Of a stretch of DNA of 53,294 bases, positions 27,006-34,354 are shown piece by piece (within the stretch, counting starts at the first letter, position 1; the number at the start of each line of letters is the position of its first letter). The translations under genes and the position numbers were made by a program. The notes beneath the pieces are model-generated. The model saw only the letters and a list, made by a program, of their open reading frames with translations, was not told the DNA's origin and did not search any database. Source of the DNA: an uncultured Acidobacteriota bacterium (GTDB taxonomy: Bacteria; Acidobacteriota; Vicinamibacteria; Marinacidobacterales; SMYC01); assembly GCA_947259165.1 (NCBI GenBank), contig CAMYKY010000056.1, forward strand, positions 1-53,294, given 5' to 3'.

Positions 27006-27045
27006 CATGCCCATTTTGGGCATCATAATACCCAAAATGGGCATG
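27006..27045 (-). promoter_or_regulatory. Perfect 15-bp inverted repeat: likely operator overlapping the MNT promoter
   Basis: CATGCCCATTTTGGG (27006-27020) and CCCAAAATGGGCATG (27031-27045) are perfect inverted copies separated by 10 bp. Each arm is itself nearly palindromic (CCCATTTTGGG), so up to four half-sites exist. On the minus strand the spacer reads TATTATGATG, a good -10 box, and TTGCAA lies upstream at -35 distance (18 bp to TATGAT). A repressor bound here would block the promoter. The winged-helix MNT protein is the obvious candidate. Confidence 0.7.
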
Positions 27046-27209
27046 TTGCAAGCAAAAACTATTGAGACGCCAAAGCGAGTTCACCTGTCGAACCTGAGCA
27101 CGCAGAGAGGCGCCCCGTCAAACCCGCTGAATGTCGGGTGCACGCGCGTGCGTCCGTGTGCAGCATAACAATCCACGGTTTTCCCCCAGATGGTGATAGC
27201 GCGGGTCAC

Positions 27210-27233
27210 CAAAAACGTTCCCGCGGGAACGTT
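27210..27233 (-). terminator. Intrinsic terminator of the DUF2293 gene
   Basis: The 20-bp palindrome AACGTTCCCGCGGGAACGTT (27214-27233) forms an 8-bp stem with a CGCG loop and is followed on the minus strand by TTT. It lies directly at the stop codon of the DUF2293 gene. The plus strand lacks a T-run, so termination is for the minus strand. Confidence 0.6.
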
Positions 27234-27925
27234 CACGAGCTTGCAGACCAATCATCCAGAATGCGAGCGACCTCGGGCCTCACTCGCTCTCGGGCCTCCC
27301 GACGTTCCAGCCCGCCCAAAAGGTGCGCGTCATAGCCGGTAAGCTCGTGTCGGATGTGGGCCTGTACCGCTAGATCCACGGCGTCCGGATCGAGTGCTTT
27401 TGCCATCGCGGTGCGCCCCACGCGACCGGAGTGCTTCCTGCAAGCGTGCTCGGCAACGCGGGTGGCAGTTTCCGGCGGGCAGCGAGGGTATTGCTCGCGG
27501 ATCTGGTCCGCAAAGGTCCCGACGTACTCGTGATCCAGGCGCTCCCGCCTCGAAGCTTCGCGCCGTCTGCGCGCTTCACGGAGCTCTTCGTCGGCGAGAC
27601 ACGCTTCCAGAGCGGTCTCGATCGCAGCCGGCTCCACAAGAATCCCTTGACGCTCGTAGCGACGGCGCGCCTTGCTCCACTTGACGACGACGGCTCGCAG
27701 ACGGGAGTGCTTGCTCGCCCGCCGCGTCAGAGCTGCGTCGCCGCTCTCGAGAAACTCCAGGTGATCGAAGTCGGCACAGGCGAGGCAGAGTCCGCGGTCT
27801 CCCTCTCGCCGGAGGAAGTTGCCGCGGGATAGCTCCGCGTCGCACCCGTCGCAACGAGACTCACGCCCCTGGAGCCAGAAGACGACGATATCTTCGGAAC
27901 GGCCGCGGCTGGGACGCATGCTCAT
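27233..27925 (-). CDS. DUF2293-domain protein
   Basis: The protein has 230 residues from the ATG at 27925. An N-terminal zinc-binding-like CDGCD...CLAC region at about 25-48, a charged helical middle (WSKARRRYERQGILVEP, where a lysine- and arginine-rich stretch is seen) and the C-terminal DUF2293 domain are visible, with PPETATRVAEHACRKHSGRVGR and ARERVRPEVARILDDW as typical blocks. Function is unknown. The start overlaps the TGA of the upstream gene (ATGA), so both are one unit. A terminator follows. Confidence 0.72.
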   Translation of the reverse strand: MSMRPSRGRSEDIVVFWLQGRESRCDGCDAELSRGNFLRREGDRGLCLACADFDHLEFLESGDAALTRRASKHSRLRAVVVKWSKARRRYERQGILVEPAAIETALEACLADEELREARRRREASRRERLDHEYVGTFADQIREQYPRCPPETATRVAEHACRKHSGRVGRTAMAKALDPDAVDLAVQAHIRHELTGYDAHLLGGLERREARERVRPEVARILDDWSASS

Positions 27926-28419
27926 CCCTCGCCCTTCGGAGTGGGCCTCAGTCCGCACACCTGTCGAACGTAGTTCCAATTGTGCTCCACACCCAGCATT
28001 TCTAGCTCGCGCACGGCACACTTCCAATCGACGGCGAAGTGTTTACGGTACGCTCTGATGACATTCTTCTCCGAGTTCTTCTGGAGCCAAACTTTCGCCG
28101 ACTGAAGGCGGGCGGCCCGGTTCATCCGTTCGTGTCGCGGAGTGTGAGATTGCTTCTTCTTCTTTTTGCGTCGGTACCCTCGGTAGTTGGAACGCGCCTC
28201 ATCGGCGGACTCACCCCAAAGCGCTTTGGCATTCTTGGGAACGTCGTTGATGCCGCACTCTTTGGCCGCAGCATCGACGCTCCCGCCGTGGTCCGAGATG
28301 GCCAACTCCCAATCGAAGGAGTCGGGAGAGGCGAGCACTTCGGTCACGCTCTTGTCGAACAAAAAGACCCGCTCACCGCGGCGTATTCTACGTTCTTTCT
28401 GTTCTCGGTAGTCCGTCAT
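27922..28419 (-). CDS. Unknown protein coupled to the DUF2293 gene
   Basis: A 165-residue basic protein without membrane segments. Its middle holds a run of six lysines and arginines (YRRKKKKKQ) that suggests nucleic-acid contact, and its C-terminal third (RLQSAKVWLQK...RAYRKHFAVDWKCAVRELEMLG) has the look of a conserved domain that I have seen in hypothetical proteins of mobile regions. No function can be given. GAGGGG seven bases before the ATG supports the start. It is the first gene of the two-gene unit with DUF2293. Confidence 0.62.
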   Translation of the reverse strand: MTDYREQKERRIRRGERVFLFDKSVTEVLASPDSFDWELAISDHGGSVDAAAKECGINDVPKNAKALWGESADEARSNYRGYRRKKKKKQSHTPRHERMNRAARLQSAKVWLQKNSEKNVIRAYRKHFAVDWKCAVRELEMLGVEHNWNYVRQVCGLRPTPKGEG

Positions 28420-28779
28420 GACCGCCGCCCCTCACGCACGAACCGTAACGCCGGTCGGATGTGGGCGTCAAGTTCCAAAAGCGTGATTCCAGCGTGTCGA
28501 TCAGGTTTGCGGCGCCACTTCATCTGGCGAAATTTCGATAGGATTGTATCGGGCGTTATGTCCCCGTAGAATCAAGCGCGCACGGGGCTTTGGGAAGATC
28601 GCGATCTGCCTATGTCGATAGGACCCGGAAGCTCGAGCACCTCGCACCGCCGGAGTGAGAAGGTTTTGATCTCAGCTTCGATTTCACCCGGCACCAAGCT
28701 CGGCCCCCGGTCGCGCTCCCTCAGATCATGGCGACGGACACCGCGATATCGTACGGCTCCGCCCAGAGGAGGTCGACCC
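28420..28779. other. Intergenic gap of 360 bp
   Basis: No convincing gene is seen. Open frames on both strands (28612-28779 plus, 28572-28790 minus) have no family resemblance and no ribosome binding site. A short inverted repeat CGATA-N6-TATCG lies near 28536-28551. Divergent promoters for the unknown gene and the CocE hydrolase must be here, but I cannot place them. Confidence 0.5.
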
Positions 28780-30675
28780 ATGCGTAGCAAACTCCGTCTT
28801 CGTTTCTTCCCGGCACTGTCGCTTCTAGTCCTGGGCTCGGTTCCCCTTCCCGCGCAAGCGCCACGACCCGAGCTCGATCTGCGGCAGCACTACACCAAGT
28901 CCGAGCGCATGATCCCGATGCGCGACGGCGTGCAGCTCTTCACAATTATCTACGAGCCCAAAGACCAGACCCGGCGCTATCCCTTCCTCCTGCTGCGCAC
29001 GCCCTACTCGATCCCTCCTTATGGGCCCGACGAATACCGCGCGCAGCTTGGTCCCTCACCCGAGTTCGATCGAGACGGGTTCATCTTCGTCTTCCAGGAC
29101 GTGCGAGGGAAGTTTCGCTCGGAGGGAGAGTTCGTGGTCATGAGGCCTCCCGCGCCGCCGGACGCCGGTCCTTCGGCGATCGACGAGAGCACGGACAACT
29201 ACGACACCATCCAATGGCTGCTCGACAATCGCGACAACCATAACGGCCGGGTAGGGCAGTGGGGCATCTCTTACCCCGGCTATCAGACGGTCATGGGGAT
29301 GATCGACGCCCATCCCGCCCTGAAGGCTTCCTCGCCACAAGCGCCGCCTTCCGACATGTTCATCGGCGACGACTGGCATCATAACGGCGCCTTCCGCCTG
29401 ATGTATGCCTTCAGCTGGCTTTCTCGCAATGCCCGGGTGAGGACCGGTGTCACCGAGGAGCGAGAACAGGCGTTCGATTACGGAACGCCCGACGGCTACC
29501 GGTTTTTTCTCGAGCTGGGTCCCCTCGGCAACGTGAACGAAAGTTACTTCAACTACTCGGTTCCGACCTGGAACGAGTTCATGGAGCACGGCACCTACGA
29601 CGAGTACTGGCAGCGGCAGAACACGCTCCCTTACTTGAAGGGCATCACCCATCCGGTGCTCAACGTAGCGGGCTGGTTCGACGCCGAGGATTTCTACGGG
29701 CCGATGAGTGTCTATTACACGATGGAAAAGGAGATTCCTGGCAACCAGAGCACGCTGGTCGTCGGGCCCTGGCTTCACGGTGGTTGGGCGCGGATGGACG
29801 GAAGCTCGCTCGGGCATATCGACTTCGAGTCCAACACCTCTCATTATTATCAGCAGGAAGTGTTGTTTCCCTTCTTCATGCATCACCTGAAGGACGCTCC
29901 CGATCCGGGGCTTCGCGAGGCGGTGGTCTTCGAGACCGGCGCGAACCAGTGGCGGAGCTACGATCGCTGGCCGCCAAGCGAGGCTGTCGCGCGCCAGCTC
30001 TATTTCCACGCGGATGGGAAGCTTTCCTTCGAGCCGCCCCGCGAGCCGGTGGAAGGAGGGGAGGCCTTCGACAGCTACATCAGCGACCCCGACAAACCTG
30101 TGCCGTTCTCGGCGGAGATTCGCACTACCCAGGGGCATCTGTGGATGATCGAGGACCAGCGCTTCGCTTCGCGACGACCCGACGTTGTCGTCTACGAGAC
30201 CGGCGTCCTCACCGAGGATGTCACGATTGCTGGGCCCATCATCGCGAAGCTCGATGTCTCGACCACTGGCACCGACGCCGATTTCGTAGTGAAGATCATC
30301 GACGTCCTGCCCGGCGATCATCTCGATCGAGAGCCCAATCCGAGCGGCGTCCGCATGGGAAATTTCGAGATGCTGCTGGCCGGTGAGGTCTTTCGCGCCA
30401 AGTTCCGCAACAGCTACAGCGAGCCCGAGCCCCTGGTCCCCGGGGAGATCACGCGGCTCGCCTTCGATCTGCGCGACCGCAGCCACACGTTCAAGAAGGA
30501 CCATCGGATCATGGTTCACGTTCAGAGCAGCTGGTTTCCGGTCATCGATCGAAATCCACAGACGTTCGTGGACATCTACTCCGCCTCGGACGAGGACTTC
30601 CAGAAAGCGGAACATCGTATCTACCGCTCGGCGCAGCATCCGTCCCACCTCGAGCTCAGGGTCATCGATCGGTAG
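28780..30675 (+). CDS. Secreted CocE/NonD family alpha/beta-hydrolase (S15-like)
   Basis: A 631-residue exported hydrolase. AGGAGG seven bases before the ATG at 28780 fixes the start, and the open frame upstream is not used. A signal peptide to about residue 26 precedes the hydrolase domain: Ser164 in GISYPG, Asp in GWFDAEDFYG near 305, His in GPWLHGGW near 333. A C-terminal jelly-roll domain of X-Pro dipeptidyl-peptidase type (from about 415, VAGPI-like TIAGPIIAKLDVSTTG) completes it. The family includes cocaine esterase, glutaryl acylase and X-Pro peptidases; the substrate is not known. Confidence 0.9.
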   Translation: MRSKLRLRFFPALSLLVLGSVPLPAQAPRPELDLRQHYTKSERMIPMRDGVQLFTIIYEPKDQTRRYPFLLLRTPYSIPPYGPDEYRAQLGPSPEFDRDGFIFVFQDVRGKFRSEGEFVVMRPPAPPDAGPSAIDESTDNYDTIQWLLDNRDNHNGRVGQWGISYPGYQTVMGMIDAHPALKASSPQAPPSDMFIGDDWHHNGAFRLMYAFSWLSRNARVRTGVTEEREQAFDYGTPDGYRFFLELGPLGNVNESYFNYSVPTWNEFMEHGTYDEYWQRQNTLPYLKGITHPVLNVAGWFDAEDFYGPMSVYYTMEKEIPGNQSTLVVGPWLHGGWARMDGSSLGHIDFESNTSHYYQQEVLFPFFMHHLKDAPDPGLREAVVFETGANQWRSYDRWPPSEAVARQLYFHADGKLSFEPPREPVEGGEAFDSYISDPDKPVPFSAEIRTTQGHLWMIEDQRFASRRPDVVVYETGVLTEDVTIAGPIIAKLDVSTTGTDADFVVKIIDVLPGDHLDREPNPSGVRMGNFEMLLAGEVFRAKFRNSYSEPEPLVPGEITRLAFDLRDRSHTFKKDHRIMVHVQSSWFPVIDRNPQTFVDIYSASDEDFQKAEHRIYRSAQHPSHLELRVIDR

Positions 30676-30740
30676 AGCAGACCTCCATTCCGACCGGGGG
30701 CGCGCTCTGGTAAAACTGACATCGTGATGGGCTCTTCAGG

Positions 30741-30865
30741 ATGTGGATTTCCTATCTCGCGCTACTTCTTGCGGTCCAGTCGGCTCCGTTCGAAGTCGGC
30801 AGGCCCGTTCCGGCTTTGACGCTTCCTTCGATCACGGACGGCAAGCCCGACGGTCAGCGGGTGGC
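30741..30865 (+). pseudogene. 5' fragment of an exported redoxin (thioredoxin-like) gene
   Basis: The frame opens with a signal-like WISYLALLLAVQS and then FEVGRPVPALTLPSITDGKP, the standard opening of AhpC/TSA or thioredoxin-like proteins. Homology stops at about residue 42, before the beta-strand and Cys motif. The rest of the frame (to 31040) runs antisense into the rhodanese-ferritin gene and is not coding. A truncated gene left by a deletion is most likely. Confidence 0.55.
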
Positions 30866-30923
30866 GGTGGGATGGAACAGCGATATCTGGACCCCGAATC
30901 TCGTTCGCGGTACCCGACTCCGC

Positions 30924-31766
30924 TCAGGAGTGATCCGTCTTCTTGTCGATGAGCTCCCCCAAATACTTCAGGTGGCTCTTTTCTTGCTCCGCGAGCTCCA
31001 TGAGCACCGCCTTCGTGTCGAAATCGTGGCTTCGCTGTAGGTATCGGAGGAAGAGATCGAGAGCCTGGGCCTCGAGCATCATCGCAATGCTCACCACGTC
31101 TTCGATCGAGCTCGTTTCGGGTCGAAATCCGTCGACGAGCTCCTCGGTGCTCAGGCCGCCCTCGATGACATCCGGCGAGGCGACGCGGTCCATCGCCTCG
31201 ATGGTCTCGAGCTCGCCTCCGTGCGTTTTGTACAAATCGAAGATCATCTGTTTGTGGTGCACCTCGAGCTCGGAGAGGGTTCGGAACAGCTCGGCGGCTT
31301 CCCGGTCGGACACTCGTTTGCTCAGGCGCTCGAAGAGCGTCCGCATGCCCTCCTCCATGCCGTAGACGATGGCGAGCATCTCCGCGCCTGTCTCTTCTCC
31401 GGTGATGAGGCCCATTCCGGTCTCGGGCGGCCCGCTGCTGACGCCGCCTTGCCAAGCCCTGATACCACCGGTGAGGTTATAGACTTCCTTGAATCCCTTT
31501 CCCGAAAGCAGCTGCGCAGCGGCCCGGCTGCGCCCACCGACGGCTCAGTAGACGACGAGCGGTTTGTCTCGATCCAGCTCGTCGAGACGGCCCGTCAGCT
31601 CCGGAAGGGGGATGAGCACCGAGCCCGGGATACGGGCTTGCGCATGCTCGCCCGGCTGCCGCACGTCGAGCAACGTGTAGTCCGAGACCTTGTGCTCGAC
31701 CATGTACCGGCGCGTCTCCTCGGCGTCCATGTTCTTTGCGGGAATGAAAAACTGCTTCCAGCCCAT
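30924..31766 (-). CDS. Selenocysteine-containing rhodanese fused to a ferritin-like domain
   Basis: Read through one in-frame TGA, this 280-residue protein is complete. AGGA six bases upstream supports the ATG at 31766. Residues 1-115 are a rhodanese domain: TLLDVRQPGEHAQARIPGS, then VVY-U-AVGGRSRAAAQLL and VYNLTGGIRAW. The TGA at 31547-31545 is codon 74, exactly the active-site cysteine position, so selenocysteine (U74) is inferred. Residues 118-280 form a rubrerythrin-like four-helix bundle with EVHH and EKSH as two ExxH iron sites and further Glu residues in EEGMRTLFER and LEAQALDLF. Rhodanese-ferritin fusions with Cys are known in Geobacter-like bacteria. A SECIS-like hairpin follows the TGA. 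The role could be sulfur or selenium transfer coupled to peroxide or iron handling. Divergent from the CBS gene. Confidence 0.85.
31514..31533 (-). promoter_or_regulatory. Candidate bacterial SECIS hairpin of the rhodanese selenoprotein
   Basis: On the minus strand GCGCAGC pairs with GCTGCGC (7 bp) around the loop CGGGCC. The loop begins 19 nt after the TGA (31547-31545). A small apical loop with G in its second position at this distance fits the known geometry of bacterial SECIS elements read by SelB. The same CGGGC loop appears at 39626-39643. Confidence 0.6.
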
Positions 31767-31806
31767 ACTGTATCCTGACTCTTCTGGCTTCCTGTTGATC
31801 GAGCCG

Positions 31807-31812
31807 ACTATA
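31807..31812 (-). promoter_or_regulatory. Possible -10 box of the rhodanese-ferritin gene
   Basis: TATAGT on the minus strand lies 41 bp before the ATG at 31766. It fits a sigma-70 -10 box, but no good -35 is visible at the usual distance. Confidence 0.3.
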
Positions 31813-31853
31813 ACGTAGCCGAGGACGACGCGATTTTGCCACACTGTCGCATC

Positions 31854-31883
31854 TTGTAGAGCACGCACGATCGTTGGTATACA
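31854..31883 (+). promoter_or_regulatory. Promoter of the CBS-domain gene
   Basis: TTGTAG (31854-31859) and TATACA (31878-31883) are separated by 18 bp, followed by GGAGGAGG and the ATG at 31912. A plausible sigma-70 promoter. Confidence 0.45.
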
Positions 31884-31911
31884 TTAGACCGTCGGAGGAG
31901 GAGTCGTCGTC

Positions 31912-32406
31912 ATGGGTTGGCTAGCAGAAGACATTATGACTCGGAACGTTCTTTGCGTCTTTGCGGACACGGATTTACGCGATCTGATGAAGATCTTGCT
32001 CGATTGCGGGATAACGGGTGCCCCGGTCACGACGAAGGCCGGGACGCTGATGGGCGTCGTGTCGCAAACCGACCTTCTTCGCTACAACGTAAGCCGCGAC
32101 GACGAGCTCGTCATGGAGCCGGATTTCTACGGCACCGCTCGCGTCGAGGGTCGCTATCTACCCCGCGGATTTCAGATCGAGGACGCGAATACGGCCTCAG
32201 TCTCCGACGTCATGACGCCAGTGGTGCACAAGGTCAAGCCGTCCACCCCCGTCGAGGACGTGGCTCGCATGATGCGCAGGAAGCATGTTCACCGCGTCAT
32301 CGTCGAAGAGAAAGGCAAGGTGGTAGGGATCATCTCCGCGCTCGACGTGCTCGCGGTGTTGACCAGCGTTTCCAAACCTCCCAAGAGGTCGACGAAGAAG
32401 AAGTAA
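31912..32406 (+). CDS. CBS-domain pair protein
   Basis: A 164-residue cytoplasmic protein made of two CBS motifs (about 8-65 and 95-152) with the usual AEDIMTRNVLCV, GAPVTTKAGTLMGVVSQTDLL, SDVMTPVVHKV and HRVIVEEKGKVVGIISALDVL blocks, and a lysine-rich tail. CBS pairs bind adenine nucleotides and often sense energy or redox state. A strong ribosome binding site GGAGGAGG precedes the ATG. It diverges from the rhodanese-ferritin selenoprotein gene, 145 bp away, and its stop overlaps the next frame (TAATG). Confidence 0.88.
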   Translation: MGWLAEDIMTRNVLCVFADTDLRDLMKILLDCGITGAPVTTKAGTLMGVVSQTDLLRYNVSRDDELVMEPDFYGTARVEGRYLPRGFQIEDANTASVSDVMTPVVHKVKPSTPVEDVARMMRRKHVHRVIVEEKGKVVGIISALDVLAVLTSVSKPPKRSTKKK

Positions 32407-33008
32407 TGGTCGTCGCGTTCGATCTCGACCGGCTCGAGCCCGTCGGCGCCGCGAGCGTGCTCGAACAGGACATCGTCATCATCGGAAGCGTTAGCAAGCA
32501 CTATGCCGTGTCCGATTACGGCACCCTGGCTTTCATCCCCGACAGCGGGCGCGAGCCGTCCCTGGTGCGGGTCAACCATGCAGGCGAGGTGATGCACTCT
32601 GTCGACCGCGTGTCGTCGCACCCGAGCGTTTCGCCAGTTGATGGCCGGGTCGCCTACGTTTGCACGGAAACAGGTCGAGCCGAGGTCTACGTGGAGAGCT
32701 TTCCCGCGCTCGACGAGCGCATCGCGGTGTCGAGCGGCGGAGGCGTCGAGCCGGTGTGGTCCCGCGACGGCGAAGCACTCGTCTACCGGACAGGCCTAAC
32801 GTTTCTCAGAGCACGCATCGTGACCAAGCCGACCCTGCGTGCCGAACCGCCGGAAGTACTCTTCGATACGACGAATTCAGCATCGAACACGCACGCTCAT
32901 CACGCCATCACCGACGGCGGGCTCGTCATGCGACAGGAGCGCGAGCCGTTAGACCTGCAAAGAATCAACATCGTGACCAACTCTTCGATCGCATCGAAGC
33001 GCTCTTGA
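32406..33008 (+). pseudogene. C-terminal remnant of a TolB-propeller (protein-kinase type) protein
   Basis: The 200-residue frame begins in the middle of a TolB-like propeller: VAFDLDRLEPVGAASVLEQD and DYGTLAFIPDSGREPSLVRV are blocks normally found several hundred residues into membrane Ser/Thr kinase-TolB proteins, followed by EVYVESFP, GGGVEPVWSRDGEALVYR and PEVLFDT. The kinase domain and the first blades are missing, and between HSVDRVS and HPSVSP some expected sequence is lost. An ATG happens to overlap the CBS stop, so it could be translated, but a fragment is the best reading. The zeta-type gene follows in convergent orientation. Confidence 0.62.
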
Positions 33009-33015
33009 GGCAGGA

Positions 33016-33669
33016 TTAAACGTTCGTACCCTTTGCCCAATCGGGCGCGAGCTCCGACGAACGAACGAGAGAGCCATTCTCGAAGAGCGCGACGAATCGA
33101 TAGGGTGTATCCGCGAGGTCGTTGTCGAGCAGCACCGCTACCGACGCCGCCTCGATGGCGCCGGGAAGATTCTTCAGCGTTCGCTCGTAGCGGGCTCGGA
33201 TCTTCTCTGCCGGAACGTCGTGCTCGCCGCGAGAGCTCACGCGTTCACGGACGCGCGCATGACTGAGCTCGGGAGAGCTGATCCCGATGAAGAAAAGCCA
33301 AACCTCGAACCCACGAGCGCGGGCGTCGTTCATCATCGCGACTTTTGCACCGACGGGATCGGACAACACCGTCTCCGTGACGAAGGAACGACCGAGCACG
33401 ATACTGGCGTGGCGTTGCTCGTCGGCAATGCGCTGCGCGGCCTGGTCCGCGGGAAGGCTGAGGAGCTCCGGTGTGAGCGCTCGAGCGCCGGCGCGCAACT
33501 CCACGGCGATGCGATCGGCGTTGATAAAAGGGAGATTGAGTGAGTCCAAGTAGGCGTCGTAAAACGTCGACTTGCCCGCGCCATTCGAGCCGGCGAGCAT
33601 GACGAGCAGCGGAGACGGAACGACCGGACGGCCGAGAAGAGCGGCTAACTCCTCGAGCTCCTGAGACAT
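33016..33669 (-). CDS. Zeta-toxin-like P-loop kinase
   Basis: A 217-residue P-loop protein. Walker A GSNGAGKST lies at 28-36, INADRIA near 50 is the Asp motif, and FVTETVLSDP near 98 resembles the zeta substrate block; RVRERVSSRGEHDVP near 150 holds the arginine cluster. Zeta toxins phosphorylate UDP-N-acetylglucosamine and stop wall synthesis; related chromosomal kinases may act on other substrates. The ATG directly follows the TAG of the antitoxin-like gene (TAGATG), as in a toxin-antitoxin unit. Confidence 0.82.
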   Translation of the reverse strand: MSQELEELAALLGRPVVPSPLLVMLAGSNGAGKSTFYDAYLDSLNLPFINADRIAVELRAGARALTPELLSLPADQAAQRIADEQRHASIVLGRSFVTETVLSDPVGAKVAMMNDARARGFEVWLFFIGISSPELSHARVRERVSSRGEHDVPAEKIRARYERTLKNLPGAIEAASVAVLLDNDLADTPYRFVALFENGSLVRSSELAPDWAKGTNV

Positions 33670-34101
33670 CTACCGTGATGGCGATGCTTGCTTCACGGAA
33701 GGCCCGTCGGCAATGAACTCGTTGCCGTCAAAGTGCCCCACGATTTTGCGACCGTCCGGCCACACTTGCGCGACCCGGTCCGGCCGCCCTGGTACCGCTT
33801 CGTAGACCGGCTTGCCTGTCTCGGAGATTAGAGTCCGCGCGCGATCGCGTTCGTTTCGCTCGACGAGCGCTTTCACCAAACGCTCCAACGCAGCCCGTGC
33901 CTCGGCGATTTTGTCCTCGTCCGCGGGATCTGCAAGATGCGCTTTGAACGCCATAACGTCCGAAGTCTTTACGAGCTGCTCGACCGCTCGTCCAAGACGC
34001 GCCCAGTGCTCGATCTGCTTCGCCATCGACCGATTCGCAAGCTCCGCCGTTTCTTTGGCGGCTTCAGCAAGCTCGTCAGCCACTTTCACAGGACTACCCA
34101 T
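33670..34101 (-). CDS. ParD-like antitoxin
   Basis: The 143-residue protein starts with VKVADELAEAAKETAELANRSMAKQIEHWARLGRAVE, the signature of ParD-like antitoxins, which form a ribbon-helix-helix DNA-binding fold. The middle is charged and helical; the C-terminus holds a small beta segment, VYEAVPGRPDRVAQVWPDGRK, typical of the longer variants. It precedes the zeta-like kinase without a gap. GGGAGG with ideal spacing and a perfect TATAAT box lie just upstream, so it is the first gene and probably represses its own promoter. Confidence 0.78.
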   Translation of the reverse strand: MGSPVKVADELAEAAKETAELANRSMAKQIEHWARLGRAVEQLVKTSDVMAFKAHLADPADEDKIAEARAALERLVKALVERNERDRARTLISETGKPVYEAVPGRPDRVAQVWPDGRKIVGHFDGNEFIADGPSVKQASPSR

Positions 34102-34121
34102 TTCTAGCCTCCCTAGGTAGC

Positions 34122-34127
34122 ATTATA
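34122..34127 (-). promoter_or_regulatory. Perfect -10 box (TATAAT) of the antitoxin-toxin unit
   Basis: The minus strand reads TTGTATAATGCTACC, then GGGAGG and the ATG at 34101. TATAAT is a perfect consensus 20 bp before the start codon, giving a short leader. No clear -35 is seen, so activation or an extended element may be needed. Confidence 0.5.
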
Positions 34128-34201
34128 CAACCCTGACGCTATATCTGGGCGCGTTTTGCTACCCGACAGAAACTGGAACTGGCCGCCGCGTTTCGGGCGG
34201 G

Positions 34202-34330
34202 AACGTATTAAATGCCGAGCTGGGATTTCAAGGAGGATTTGTATCGAGACGGGACGTCAACGTCCATCCCCGCTACGAAATCGCGCCCGATGGTCAGCAA
34301 TTCTTGATGCTTCGCAACCCGCCCGCCTAG
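34202..34330 (+). pseudogene. Second C-terminal remnant of a TolB-type protein
   Basis: This frame ends FVSRRDVNVHPRYEIAPDG, then QQFLMLRNPPA and TAG at 34328-34330. YEIAPDGQQFLML is the last conserved block of kinase-TolB proteins (Y-D-x-PDGxRFLM). No start and no upstream blades are present. It lies on the other side of the antitoxin-toxin unit from the remnant at 32406-33008. Confidence 0.5.
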
Positions 34331-34354
34331 TGATCCGCGTGGACACGGACTGAG

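Noticed and set aside
27160-27233. tRNA or small RNA in the palindrome-rich gap at 27046-27233
   Set aside because: No cloverleaf or T-loop sequence is present. The palindrome at 27214-27233 is best explained as the terminator of the DUF2293 gene.
28572-28790. Small gene on the minus strand (72 codons)
   Set aside because: No ribosome binding site, no recognisable motif, and it overlaps the start and promoter region of the CocE hydrolase.
30866-31040. Continuation of the redoxin reading frame
   Set aside because: Homology stops near residue 42. The later residues are the antisense reading of the ferritin-like domain.
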